From a virus, in the IMG/VR virus record IMGVR_UViG_3300042691_036815, positions 1-30,849 of that record: a stretch of 30,849 nt of DNA; one strand, 5' to 3'. Under the pieces are notes generated by a model that ran no database searches, had not been told where the DNA came from, and saw nothing but the letters and a program-made list of their open reading frames with translations. A program made the translations under genes and the position numbers. This document shows, one piece after another, positions 14,454 through 22,088 of this stretch (position 1 is the first letter of the stretch; every line of letters begins with the position of its first letter).

Positions 14454-15725
14454 ATGAATAAAAATTTACTTGAAGACATTAAAAAAAGAGGATTAATTTC
14501 CAATATTATATTAGAAGAACAACTTGTATTTTCTATAAATAGTGGTAATAAATATGCTTATCTGGGCGTAGATCCTACAGCACCAAGTCTTCATTTGGGA
14601 AATTTATTGCCAATAATATTGCTTATTCATTTATCTAAGATCGGAATATCTCCCATAATATTATTAGGTGGGGCAACTGGCATTATAGGAGATCCATCAG
14701 GGAAAGACTCTGAAAGAAATCTTTCGGATATTGATAATATTAATAAAAATTTAGATTCTATTAAAATTCAAATTGAAAAAATATTTTCTAGTGATAATTT
14801 TAAAATAGTCAACAACCATGATTGGATAAAAAACATATCATATATACATCTTCTTCGTGATATAGGAAAACACTTTTCCGTTAATAAGATGATATCAAGA
14901 GAATCGGTAAAGAAGAGAATAAATGAAAATGAAAATGGAATAAGCTATACTGAATTTTCTTATATGATATTACAATCATATGATTTCTATCATTTATTTG
15001 AAAATTATGGATGCTCATTACAAATAGGAGGCAATGATCAATTAGGTAACATTTTATCTGGAATAGATTTGATCAGAAGAAAACTTGATAAACAGGCTTA
15101 TGGTATAACATGTCCATTACTGCTAAATTCTTCCGGAGAGAAATTTGGAAAAAGTGCCGGTAATGCTATATGGTTAGACCCGAATAAAACAAGCCCATAT
15201 GAATTTTATCAATACTGGATGAATACTGACGATAATGAAGTATATAAATACTTAAAACTTTTTACATTTATAGATTTAGACGAAATAGAAAAAATTTATG
15301 AAATGCACATGCGCAACCCGCACGAAAGATATGCTCAATCTATACTTGCCAAAGAACTAACCAAAATGATTCATGGAGAAGACGAGCTTGCAAAAGTTAT
15401 TAAAACCACAGACATTTTATTTAACAAGATTTATAAAAATATTCTTAATATAGAAGACATATTATTAATTATTGATAATATTGATACATTAACCATAGAA
15501 AAGTCAAATATTGAAATTGTAAAAATTACTGATATTATATTAAAACTAGGAATAGTAAATTCAAATACCAAGGCAAGAGAAATAATAAGACAGGGTTCTT
15601 TGTATATTAATAATCATCAAATTAAAGATGAAAAATTTGCAATAATTGAATCATTTTTAATAGATGATAGATTTATTATCGTAAGACACGGTAAGAAAAA
15701 TAACTATATTGTTCAATTTGTATAG
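14454..15725 (+). CDS. tyrS: Tyrosyl-tRNA synthetase
   Basis: This complete 423-residue class I aminoacyl-tRNA synthetase charges tRNA-Tyr. The signatures are AYLGVDPTAPSLHLGN, where HLGN (47-50) is the HIGH motif; GATGIIGDPSGKDSERNL; the tyrosine pocket Y170-x3-Q174-x2-D177; QIGGNDQLGNILSG (190-203); and KFGKS (230-234) as the KMSKS loop. Residues ~355-423 are an S4-type RNA-binding domain (KAREIIRQGSLYINNHQI). Length and order match the standard bacterial and mitochondrial form, so it looks functional. It starts two bases after the glycosyltransferase stop and is visibly AT-richer than its neighbours, suggesting separate acquisition. Phages rarely carry such enzymes. No tRNA gene is in the window, so its tRNA partner is the host's or lies elsewhere in the phage genome. 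Confidence 0.95.
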   Translation: MNKNLLEDIKKRGLISNIILEEQLVFSINSGNKYAYLGVDPTAPSLHLGNLLPIILLIHLSKIGISPIILLGGATGIIGDPSGKDSERNLSDIDNINKNLDSIKIQIEKIFSSDNFKIVNNHDWIKNISYIHLLRDIGKHFSVNKMISRESVKKRINENENGISYTEFSYMILQSYDFYHLFENYGCSLQIGGNDQLGNILSGIDLIRRKLDKQAYGITCPLLLNSSGEKFGKSAGNAIWLDPNKTSPYEFYQYWMNTDDNEVYKYLKLFTFIDLDEIEKIYEMHMRNPHERYAQSILAKELTKMIHGEDELAKVIKTTDILFNKIYKNILNIEDILLIIDNIDTLTIEKSNIEIVKITDIILKLGIVNSNTKAREIIRQGSLYINNHQIKDEKFAIIESFLIDDRFIIVRHGKKNNYIVQFV

Positions 15726-15765
15726 TATTTACATAATATAATCATATATATAGGAATATATTATA

Positions 15766-16425
15766 ATGTCAAGGTTACTAAAAGAAGTTCCACTAAGAAA
15801 TCAAAATACACAGCAATCGCAACCTTCACCTGTATTTAAAGATCCGATTCAATCTGCATTGGAAGAGACAAGAAAGCATCATGAACAAATGATGATGAGG
15901 GAAATGATGAGAGAGATGGGAGGCTCTGTTCCGTCTTCTCATCTTATGCACAATAATCCCCCTCAAAGAAATTTAGATGCGCGACAGGCTTACGGCGGAT
16001 ATCAACCATCACAATTACTAAGGGAAGTTCCTAATGTCGATGCGTTTAGGGATCCTGTTCAAAGGGAAAGAGCCGGCGTACAAATATTAGGTGAAGTTCC
16101 TAATCAGAAGAACACGGCGAGAGGAAACAATAAAGCATTAATCAATGAAGAGCAAATTAAAATTTGGAATAATGTATTAAAATTTTATGAAAGTAGAGGA
16201 AGCTACAAAAGTAAATTTTTTCAAATTGCATCTCTTGATATTAACGTAAATAATGGAAATCCGATTGATTATGTTTTGCATCAAAAGATGAATGATAGTA
16301 TTTACATCAACAATCCTGTTCATGATGAATATCAACTTTCCATGCTGAATGAAAATAAAGCATCTAATTATACTGTTACTACTTGCAATATGGGTGGAAT
16401 TAATATAGAATTGATCAAGGGTTAG
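15766..16425 (+). CDS. Unknown protein with three LLxEVP-type linear motifs
   Basis: I do not recognise this 219-residue protein. The first ~125 residues are polar, rich in Gln, Arg, Pro, Met and probably disordered. They contain three spaced copies of a short motif: RLLKEVP at 3-9, QLLREVPN near 83, and QILGEVPN near 106. The first two are followed by a similar FKDPIQ or FRDPVQ. A Met/Glu-rich helix (MMMREMMREMG) lies between. The last ~80 residues look folded, ending in NYTVTTCNMGGINIELIKG. AGGA about 10 bases before the ATG is the ribosome binding site. The repeats could be docking motifs for a partner. All three also fit the (I/L)-x-E cleavage pattern of T4 prohead protease, so a virion or scaffold role is possible. 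Function is unknown. Confidence 0.7.
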   Translation: MSRLLKEVPLRNQNTQQSQPSPVFKDPIQSALEETRKHHEQMMMREMMREMGGSVPSSHLMHNNPPQRNLDARQAYGGYQPSQLLREVPNVDAFRDPVQRERAGVQILGEVPNQKNTARGNNKALINEEQIKIWNNVLKFYESRGSYKSKFFQIASLDINVNNGNPIDYVLHQKMNDSIYINNPVHDEYQLSMLNENKASNYTVTTCNMGGINIELIKG

Positions 16426-16465
16426 TAAGTATAACCCAAAATCATTATTCTGTAGAGGTTTCATA

Positions 16466-17713
16466 ATGAGTCAGTCAGAAATACAAGAATTCGTAGAGCC
16501 ATTTTACAAAGTTTGCGTAAGGGGTCCGGCCCACACACGTTCTGGATATGGAGAGTATGTAAGATCTCTCCTCAGAATACTTAGTCAATATGTTGAGTAT
16601 GAAATTACACTTCAATCAACAAGGTGGGGACAAACTCCTTATATCTTCGATAAGGCGCATCCTGATATGGAATTACTCAACGAGTTATCCATAAGAACAA
16701 AGGCTGAATATGATGCGAAGATAAAATACGATGTATCTTATCAGGTTCAGTTACCTAATGAATGGGATCCTCAGTTAGCCAAATTCAATATAGGTGTCAC
16801 TGCGGCTACAGAAGTGGATAGGGTAACTCAACAATGGCAAGAATGCTGTAACCAAATGGACTTGGTAATTGCGATGAGTGAGCACACAAAAAGATCACTT
16901 TTGAATGGCCCTATAGAAATCACAACGCCAATCATTGTTTTGGGATCCTGCTTCAAGGAATGTTTCACAGATGATATCTATCATCCAACCGACTTAGGTT
17001 TGGATATTGATCCTAAGGTGAAAGATCTTTTCCTTCATGTAGGGCAGATATCTGATATGGACCCAATGCGTGATCGCAAGAATACATATGGTTTGATATA
17101 TGCTTTCAAGAAAGCATTTGCCGTTGATCCAACGAAGGGTCTTATACTCAAAGTTAACATGGGAAGAAATCATTATCTAGACTTCTCACAGACATCGGCA
17201 TCTATCAATAAATTCATTGAGGTCAACGGACTTCAGCATTCTAGGGCAAATATTTATCTTCTTCATGGAACAATGACGGATAAGCAAATGGCGTCTTTGT
17301 ATAGACATCCCAAAGTAAAGGCATTTGTCTCTTTCACAAGAGGCGAAGGATTTGGGATTCCTTTCTTAGAGGCCGCCGTATCTGGATTGCCTATCATTGC
17401 TGCAAATCATTCATCATATCCAGAGTTTCTAACTGTAGGTAGTGAAACATGCTTTTGTAAGGTAGATCATGAAATGGCACCTGTTCATGAAAGATTTGTT
17501 GATAATAATATTATCCCTCAAGGGGCAATGTGGGCTGAAATCCATCCAGATAGCATGGTGAAATCTCTAACTAGGTTTGCTGAAAAAGGCACTGACGTTC
17601 CTCGTCAAAAGGCAGGGAAAGCAAAGTCATATGTCGTGAGTAAATACGACAAGGTAAATATGGCAATAGAGCATCAGAGATCTCTAAGAACACTTTTTCC
17701 GGATAAATTCTAA
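16466..17713 (+). CDS. GT-B fold glycosyltransferase (GT4-like), second of a pair
   Basis: The 415-residue protein has the GT4 hallmarks: VRGPAHTRSGYGEYVRSLLR near the N terminus, LFLHVGQISDMDPMRDRKNT at the start of the C-terminal domain, and FVSFTRGEGFGIPFLEAAVS with E-x7-E, then GLPIIAANHSSYPEFL. A good ribosome binding site (AGAGGT) lies seven bases before the ATG. It is separated from the GT-B gene at 13141 by the tyrosyl-tRNA synthetase and the LLxEVP protein, which may have been inserted between them. It probably acts in the same glycosylation programme. Sugar and target are unknown. Confidence 0.87.
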   Translation: MSQSEIQEFVEPFYKVCVRGPAHTRSGYGEYVRSLLRILSQYVEYEITLQSTRWGQTPYIFDKAHPDMELLNELSIRTKAEYDAKIKYDVSYQVQLPNEWDPQLAKFNIGVTAATEVDRVTQQWQECCNQMDLVIAMSEHTKRSLLNGPIEITTPIIVLGSCFKECFTDDIYHPTDLGLDIDPKVKDLFLHVGQISDMDPMRDRKNTYGLIYAFKKAFAVDPTKGLILKVNMGRNHYLDFSQTSASINKFIEVNGLQHSRANIYLLHGTMTDKQMASLYRHPKVKAFVSFTRGEGFGIPFLEAAVSGLPIIAANHSSYPEFLTVGSETCFCKVDHEMAPVHERFVDNNIIPQGAMWAEIHPDSMVKSLTRFAEKGTDVPRQKAGKAKSYVVSKYDKVNMAIEHQRSLRTLFPDKF

Positions 17714-17721
17714 TAATAAAA

Positions 17722-18300
17722 ATGAAAAAATTCTTTCTAAATATGTTTGAAAGTGTAGTTGGTGTTGTTGAGGGCATTAACTTAAATTTAAGATGGCAGC
17801 AAATTATTATTTATGCTTTTCTTATTTGTCTTGTTTTGAATATAGCAATGTTTGTTGCTTTGTTTGGGTGGACAGCAATGTTTATTTTGGCAATTATTTC
17901 TTTAATAATTGTTTGTTTATTTGAATATGCATATATTGTAAGATTTACAAAAATAATCGTAGCAATGGAAGATGCAATCACAGGATCTATGGATGAGATA
18001 AATGATTCGATAGATGAATTCAATAATCTTATCAAAGAGCTTCCGTATATTGAAGATTATGCAGCTACGGTAAAAATGAGAAATTCTATTATATCAATAA
18101 AAATGAATTTAATAGAAATACCTACGTTAATAGACAGAGCAATTAAGAATCAATCTTCTGATGCTATGATTGAGGATGATGAGCAAGAAGAAGACAGTAA
18201 TGTGGGAATCGTATTCGCCTCTCCACCTAGAGAAGAGACTGAGGAAGAGTTCTTAGAGAATCTAAGAAGGCGAATGGAAAGCTTAGAGAACGAACAATAA
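17722..18300 (+). CDS. Membrane protein with two spans and an acidic cytoplasmic tail
   Basis: The 192-residue protein has an amphipathic N-terminus and two hydrophobic segments at roughly residues 28-48 and 50-73, then a helical soluble region (MEDAITGSMDEINDSIDEFN) and a very acidic tail with EDDEQEEDSN and EETEEEFLENLRRR. The layout suggests an inner-membrane anchor with both ends inside the cell. It starts eight bases after the glycosyltransferase stop and lies just before the late sigma factor. I recall similar short membrane proteins with an SLD/SID helical region in marine T4-like phages, but cannot confirm a match. Function is unknown. Confidence 0.68.
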   Translation: MKKFFLNMFESVVGVVEGINLNLRWQQIIIYAFLICLVLNIAMFVALFGWTAMFILAIISLIIVCLFEYAYIVRFTKIIVAMEDAITGSMDEINDSIDEFNNLIKELPYIEDYAATVKMRNSIISIKMNLIEIPTLIDRAIKNQSSDAMIEDDEQEEDSNVGIVFASPPREETEEEFLENLRRRMESLENEQ

Positions 18301-18316
18301 AATGGGGTCAAGATAA

Positions 18317-19402
18317 ATGACGACTGAAATCAAAAGAGTTGAAATTGACAGAGATAATAGCCCACTTCAAGCTTTGCGAGATGAGGCATTGGAAGAAGGA
18401 AGAGAAAGATCTGAGGGAAGTTCTAATTTTATCAAAAAGATAAAAAGATCAAAGGGAAAAGCAAAACATTATTTTGGTGATGAAGCTCAGGTCGGCATTG
18501 AGGAATATTTATCCCATTTGCTAGGAAATGTTAAAATTCCATACGATGGTAATTTGGATAATTATTTATTAAATGGAAAATTTACTCAAAATTCTTCAAT
18601 GGAGGGTAATTATTTCGGATCTGTTTCGGGATACTTTGAAGGATACGTAAATGAGTCTCCTCATCATGGGTATATAGAGGATACATGCAATGGATATTTG
18701 AGCGGAACATTCTCTGGCCCAACATCAAATGGCTCTACAAACCTAAATGGATATTTTACAGGTAATTTTGTCGGATCATTTGAGAATGTTGCTTGTCATC
18801 AAATCTACGATCATAAAATAAGGGTTGCTTTTGAGGCATTGGTAAATGGTATTATTCATACATACAAGATAAATTTTTATGGTGAAGATGTTTACCACAT
18901 TGGCCATGAAACAGTCACATTTCTATATGAAACTTTATCAAAGTACGACCCTTCAAAAACAAAGAAGGCATTCTCTTACTTCAACGTTTGCGCAATGAAC
19001 TTTCTATTCCAAAAGTCAGGCGCTCTAAAGAAGAGCCGAAATAGAACTTTGGATATTATGGATGCAAATGTAATCAATCATATCAATGAGTGGGATAAAC
19101 CATCTTACTCACAGAATTATGAAGATATTTTAGAGGGAGAAGAGTTCTATCACTTACTGGTCAAAGAATTAGACAATTGGGCAATTATACCCAACCTACA
19201 TCCAGATGAATATAGAATGATAGAAACAATAAAAATACTTATTAATAATTCTGCGGATATAGAAGTAATTAATAGAAAGATTATCTATCAATTAATTAGA
19301 GAAATAGGCAATTTTACTCCGACAGATGTTACAAAAAGATTTAGAAGTATTAGAGAAAAATATAAGAATTTTAAAAATAAATACGACAATGGATACGTAT
19401 AA
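18317..19402 (+). CDS. Late transcription sigma factor, gp55-like, with a repeat-domain insert
   Basis: The 361-residue protein resembles T4-like late sigma factors (T4 gp55, 185 residues), which direct host RNA polymerase to late promoters. Region-2-like sequence lies at ~168-235: FEALVNGIIHTYKINFYGED, ETVTFLYETLSKYDPSK, KAFSYFNVCAMNFLFQK. An N-terminal part SKGKAKHYFGDEAQVGIEEY (45-64) also looks gp55-like. Between them, ~75-157 is a foreign-looking segment of glycine/aromatic repeats such as GYFEGYV, NGYLSGTFSG and NGYFTGNFVGSF, similar to short beta-strand (MORN-like) repeats. The C-terminal ~120 residues may supply the rest of the promoter or polymerase contacts. A GGGG-rich site is about 10 bases before the ATG. 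The gene precedes the baseplate cluster it probably helps express. The sigma call rests on motifs only. Confidence 0.75.
   Translation: MTTEIKRVEIDRDNSPLQALRDEALEEGRERSEGSSNFIKKIKRSKGKAKHYFGDEAQVGIEEYLSHLLGNVKIPYDGNLDNYLLNGKFTQNSSMEGNYFGSVSGYFEGYVNESPHHGYIEDTCNGYLSGTFSGPTSNGSTNLNGYFTGNFVGSFENVACHQIYDHKIRVAFEALVNGIIHTYKINFYGEDVYHIGHETVTFLYETLSKYDPSKTKKAFSYFNVCAMNFLFQKSGALKKSRNRTLDIMDANVINHINEWDKPSYSQNYEDILEGEEFYHLLVKELDNWAIIPNLHPDEYRMIETIKILINNSADIEVINRKIIYQLIREIGNFTPTDVTKRFRSIREKYKNFKNKYDNGYV
18539..18787 (+). repeat. Glycine/aromatic repeat segment inside the sigma factor gene
   Basis: Codons ~75-157 of the sigma gene encode repeated NG-Y-[FL]-x-G-x-[FV]-x-G units separated by polar linkers. 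The flanking sequence reads as a normal gp55-type protein if this stretch is removed, so it looks like an in-frame insertion. Confidence 0.55.
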
Positions 19403-19407
19403 ATAAT

Positions 19408-19725
19408 ATGGGATTAGAATCAATAGAAGTAGTAGACTTAATCAATGAGGTTATTTCTAAGATAAATGAAGATAGAGAAACCGCAAGGCAGTTCTTGGAT
19501 TCACTATCAAGTGAAATGGCTGAAAAGGAAGATCATGCTATCTTTGGTGATGTTGCAAATAAATATATGAAATCTCTTCATAAGACAACAGACCAAATGA
19601 CAAAATTAATTGAACTTGTCCTAAAATACAGAGAAGAGGAAGAGGAATTTTCTTTAGAAAAATTGCAAGATTTAGTTAAGAAAACTCCATCCAAAGACTA
19701 CAATGATGATGAGGAATATTTATAA
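19408..19725 (+). CDS. Small helical acidic protein, unknown
   Basis: The 105-residue protein is predicted helical throughout by its heptad-like pattern, with an acidic C-terminus (REEEEEFSLEKLQDLVKK, ending DDEEYL). I do not recognise the family. It begins five bases after the sigma factor stop and overlaps the next start (TAATG), so it is in the same translation unit. An acidic end with bulky hydrophobics is a feature of clamp-binding tails in T4 gp33 and gp55, so a late-transcription partner is conceivable, but the match is weak. Confidence 0.6.
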   Translation: MGLESIEVVDLINEVISKINEDRETARQFLDSLSSEMAEKEDHAIFGDVANKYMKSLHKTTDQMTKLIELVLKYREEEEEFSLEKLQDLVKKTPSKDYNDDEEYL

Positions 19726-19925
19726 TGGAAAATAATAATGATGCATTATCAAAAGAACAATATGAACAAATAAAACAAAAATTAACTGAATTAGAAAAAC
19801 AATATAAAGAAAAAATAGAACAGCTAGCTATTGTCACAAATGAATTGGCTGATATAAAATACAAGATAAATATATGTTTTGATTTAATTAATTCTTACTA
19901 TAGCGAAGAGGTTACTACCAAATAA
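19725..19925 (+). CDS. Small coiled-coil protein, unknown
   Basis: The 66-residue product is nearly all coiled coil: YEQIKQKLTELEKQYKEKIE and NELADIKYKINICFDLIN keep a heptad pattern. The start shares a base with the preceding stop (TAATG), and its stop is four bases before the baseplate spike gene. This tight coupling supports a real gene. It may be a chaperone or assembly factor for the next gene, but that is inference from position only. Confidence 0.6.
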   Translation: MENNNDALSKEQYEQIKQKLTELEKQYKEKIEQLAIVTNELADIKYKINICFDLINSYYSEEVTTK

Positions 19926-19929
19926 TTAA

Positions 19930-21564
19930 ATGGCAGGAGTTTTAGGACCACTTACCCCCAATACATTATCTGATCCATTAGTATTGGATCGCAAATTAGC
20001 TAGGGAACAATTACTAACTCAAAGTAAAGGGTCGGATTTCTTTCAGGCTGCCATTGTATTAGAGATAGATCCGATAGGTGGTCTTTTTGGTAATAATGGG
20101 GAGACAGAGGTTGGGTGCCCACGGTTTAGTATTCGAGCAAGAATATTGAATCAGACAGCAGAAGGCGGCAATGCTGACTTCATGAATGACACAGATCAGT
20201 TGCCTGTTTATTTTCCATTTGAACCAAATTATCATGAATATAATCCAATCAAAGTTGGTGAGAAAGTTTGGGTATTTGAACTTAATGGATTGCAGGGAAC
20301 AGTGCAGAGATTTTGGAAAAGCAGAATCAATTCTCCCGCTGCTCTAGATTTAGCAGATTTTGTAAGGCCAACAAATAACTATTCAGATGCTTCTTATGAG
20401 GCGAATATAGGAAGAGAGCCTGATTCCCCAATACAGGATGTCAATTTAGATAGAAGAATTTCTGATACCGTGGATAAAGTTGCCTCAAGGGATCCTAGTG
20501 TCTTTGGGGACGTAGACATTCCAGATAATGCCCGGTCGTCCTTTTCCAGAGTGACGCAAGATTCCGCATTGAAGTACGGATTTGTAAATGAAGCATTTCC
20601 TGAATGGTTTTATAGGCCATCAGATAAAGTAGGTCAGGGATCAAATAACTCAGGATATCTATTCGGAACAAATATGTTTACAATAGAATCCGAAGAAGAT
20701 GTCATAGAAGACATAGCTGATCTAATGTCTATATTTGGTGCTTCTAATGATGCTTCTGATTTTTCAAATGCAAATGACCGTGAAGTAATGGTTGCGGATA
20801 GATCATTGATATCTGTAAATGCAAAAGAGAAAACAGCATTGGGTATTTTAGTTGCTGGTAGAGAATATTATGTAAATTCTTTTACATTCGATTCATCTAC
20901 GCTCGCTGTGTTCGAGAACTTTACCATAGATAGTATTCCTGCTTTCTCAAGTGCCCTAGAATCAATCGGAGGAACGAATCAGGAAGAATCCCCGTCCTTG
21001 CTAGCTAGAAGCTCTAATATACGTTTGTGGGCTCGCGATACAGTTGTTGTAGGCATTGATAACGGCAATGGTATGTTTATGTCTAATGAAGACAATGGTA
21101 CATTTATATCAAAGTTTGACGGATCTTATCTGTTTAAATCTAGTGAAACTGAATTACAAATAGATCCGGAAATCATATCGCTTTCTATAGGTGGCTCCAC
21201 AATGGATATGTCATCTGATAGTATAGAGATAAATGCATTGGCTAGTTCTATGTCTATGAACTCTTCGGGAATATCTATGACTACATCTAATTTAAATTTA
21301 TCTAGTGTAACTCAATTTTCTTTCCCGGCGACAATAACGACGGGTGGCCCTATTTCATTTGCATCTCCAGCCTCATTTGGGACTGCACCAATTCCAGTTG
21401 TGAATAAAACGACAATGGATGCTTTATCTGCTGCCATAGTCACGGCGTCTGGTAATCCCGCATTGGCTGCTGCTGGCCCTGCTGCCCCGGCAATAGTGGC
21501 GGTACTAACTCAGATAGCAGCTTCTATAAACGGACTTCCTTATTCCCCAAATCTAAGTGGATAA
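19930..21564 (+). CDS. Baseplate central spike/hub protein, gp5-like without visible lysozyme
   Basis: The 544-residue protein starts the baseplate run. Residues ~40-150 look like the gp5/gpV OB-fold: CPRFSIRARIL, QLPVYFPFEPNYHEYNPIKV, GEKVWVFELNGLQGTVQRFW. The C-terminal ~200 residues alternate small, polar and hydrophobic residues (ISLSIGGSTMDMSSDSIEIN, ISMTTSNLNL), the mark of a trimeric beta-helix needle, followed by an Ala-rich end. T4 gp5 has a lysozyme domain between these parts; here residues ~150-330 show no lysozyme motif I recognise. It would puncture the outer membrane at the tail tip, perhaps with cell-wall hydrolysis done by another protein. The match to gp5 is by layout and position, not close sequence. 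Confidence 0.75.
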   Translation: MAGVLGPLTPNTLSDPLVLDRKLAREQLLTQSKGSDFFQAAIVLEIDPIGGLFGNNGETEVGCPRFSIRARILNQTAEGGNADFMNDTDQLPVYFPFEPNYHEYNPIKVGEKVWVFELNGLQGTVQRFWKSRINSPAALDLADFVRPTNNYSDASYEANIGREPDSPIQDVNLDRRISDTVDKVASRDPSVFGDVDIPDNARSSFSRVTQDSALKYGFVNEAFPEWFYRPSDKVGQGSNNSGYLFGTNMFTIESEEDVIEDIADLMSIFGASNDASDFSNANDREVMVADRSLISVNAKEKTALGILVAGREYYVNSFTFDSSTLAVFENFTIDSIPAFSSALESIGGTNQEESPSLLARSSNIRLWARDTVVVGIDNGNGMFMSNEDNGTFISKFDGSYLFKSSETELQIDPEIISLSIGGSTMDMSSDSIEINALASSMSMNSSGISMTTSNLNLSSVTQFSFPATITTGGPISFASPASFGTAPIPVVNKTTMDALSAAIVTASGNPALAAAGPAAPAIVAVLTQIAASINGLPYSPNLSG

Positions 21565-21578
21565 TACTATATATTAGT

Positions 21579-22076
21579 ATGAGTAATAATCCTTTACAAA
21601 GCGCATCTACGCCTAAAATATCTAGGAAATTCGTTTATAATGCGGATGGTACGGATGTAGGTCAGTCAAGAAATACAAGCTCATCAAATGTGAAGAATCC
21701 AATAGCTATCTCTACTCCAATGGCTATATCCGAAAGATTTGGTATGTTTGATATGAGAGAAGATATTTTAAGTGTAGTCAAAGATCAGTTAAAAATGATA
21801 TTGCTTACAAATAAAGGTGAAAGGGTTGGTAATTATGATTTTGGAGCAAATGTAAGAGCAATCTTGTTTTCTCAGATTGAAAATGATATAGAAGACATAT
21901 TAATAGAAAACATACAGAAAAATGTTGAAAAATATATGCCTTTTACAAGACTTATTTCTTTTAATTTATACACAGGAAATGAAATAGAAGATTTACAAGA
22001 AAATGAAATGTTAATAGAAATTACTTTTTCTGTAGAATCTTTAAATTTGCAAAGTAGTGTTGAGGTAATTTTCTAA
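21579..22076 (+). CDS. Baseplate wedge protein, gp25-like
   Basis: The 165-residue protein contains the gp25-like core: MREDILSVVKDQLKMILLTN, KGERVGNYDFGANVRAILFS, then a helix DIEDILIENIQKNVEKYMPF and LIEITFSVESL. In T4, gp25 joins wedges to the sheath and is shared across contractile injection systems. The N-terminal ~55 residues are Ser/Asn/Thr-rich and likely flexible, making it a little longer than T4 gp25 (132). It sits between the spike and the gp6-like wedge gene, the usual order. Confidence 0.9.
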   Translation: MSNNPLQSASTPKISRKFVYNADGTDVGQSRNTSSSNVKNPIAISTPMAISERFGMFDMREDILSVVKDQLKMILLTNKGERVGNYDFGANVRAILFSQIENDIEDILIENIQKNVEKYMPFTRLISFNLYTGNEIEDLQENEMLIEITFSVESLNLQSSVEVIF

Positions 22077-22088
22077 GGTAAAAATAAT

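Noticed and set aside
19398-19405. Exact TATAAATA, the T4 late promoter box
   Set aside because: It sits at the end of the sigma gene only three bases before the next ATG, and the same word occurs by chance inside Tyr-Lys-Tyr codons elsewhere (for example 619-626 and 4080-4087), so it carries little weight in so AT-rich a genome.
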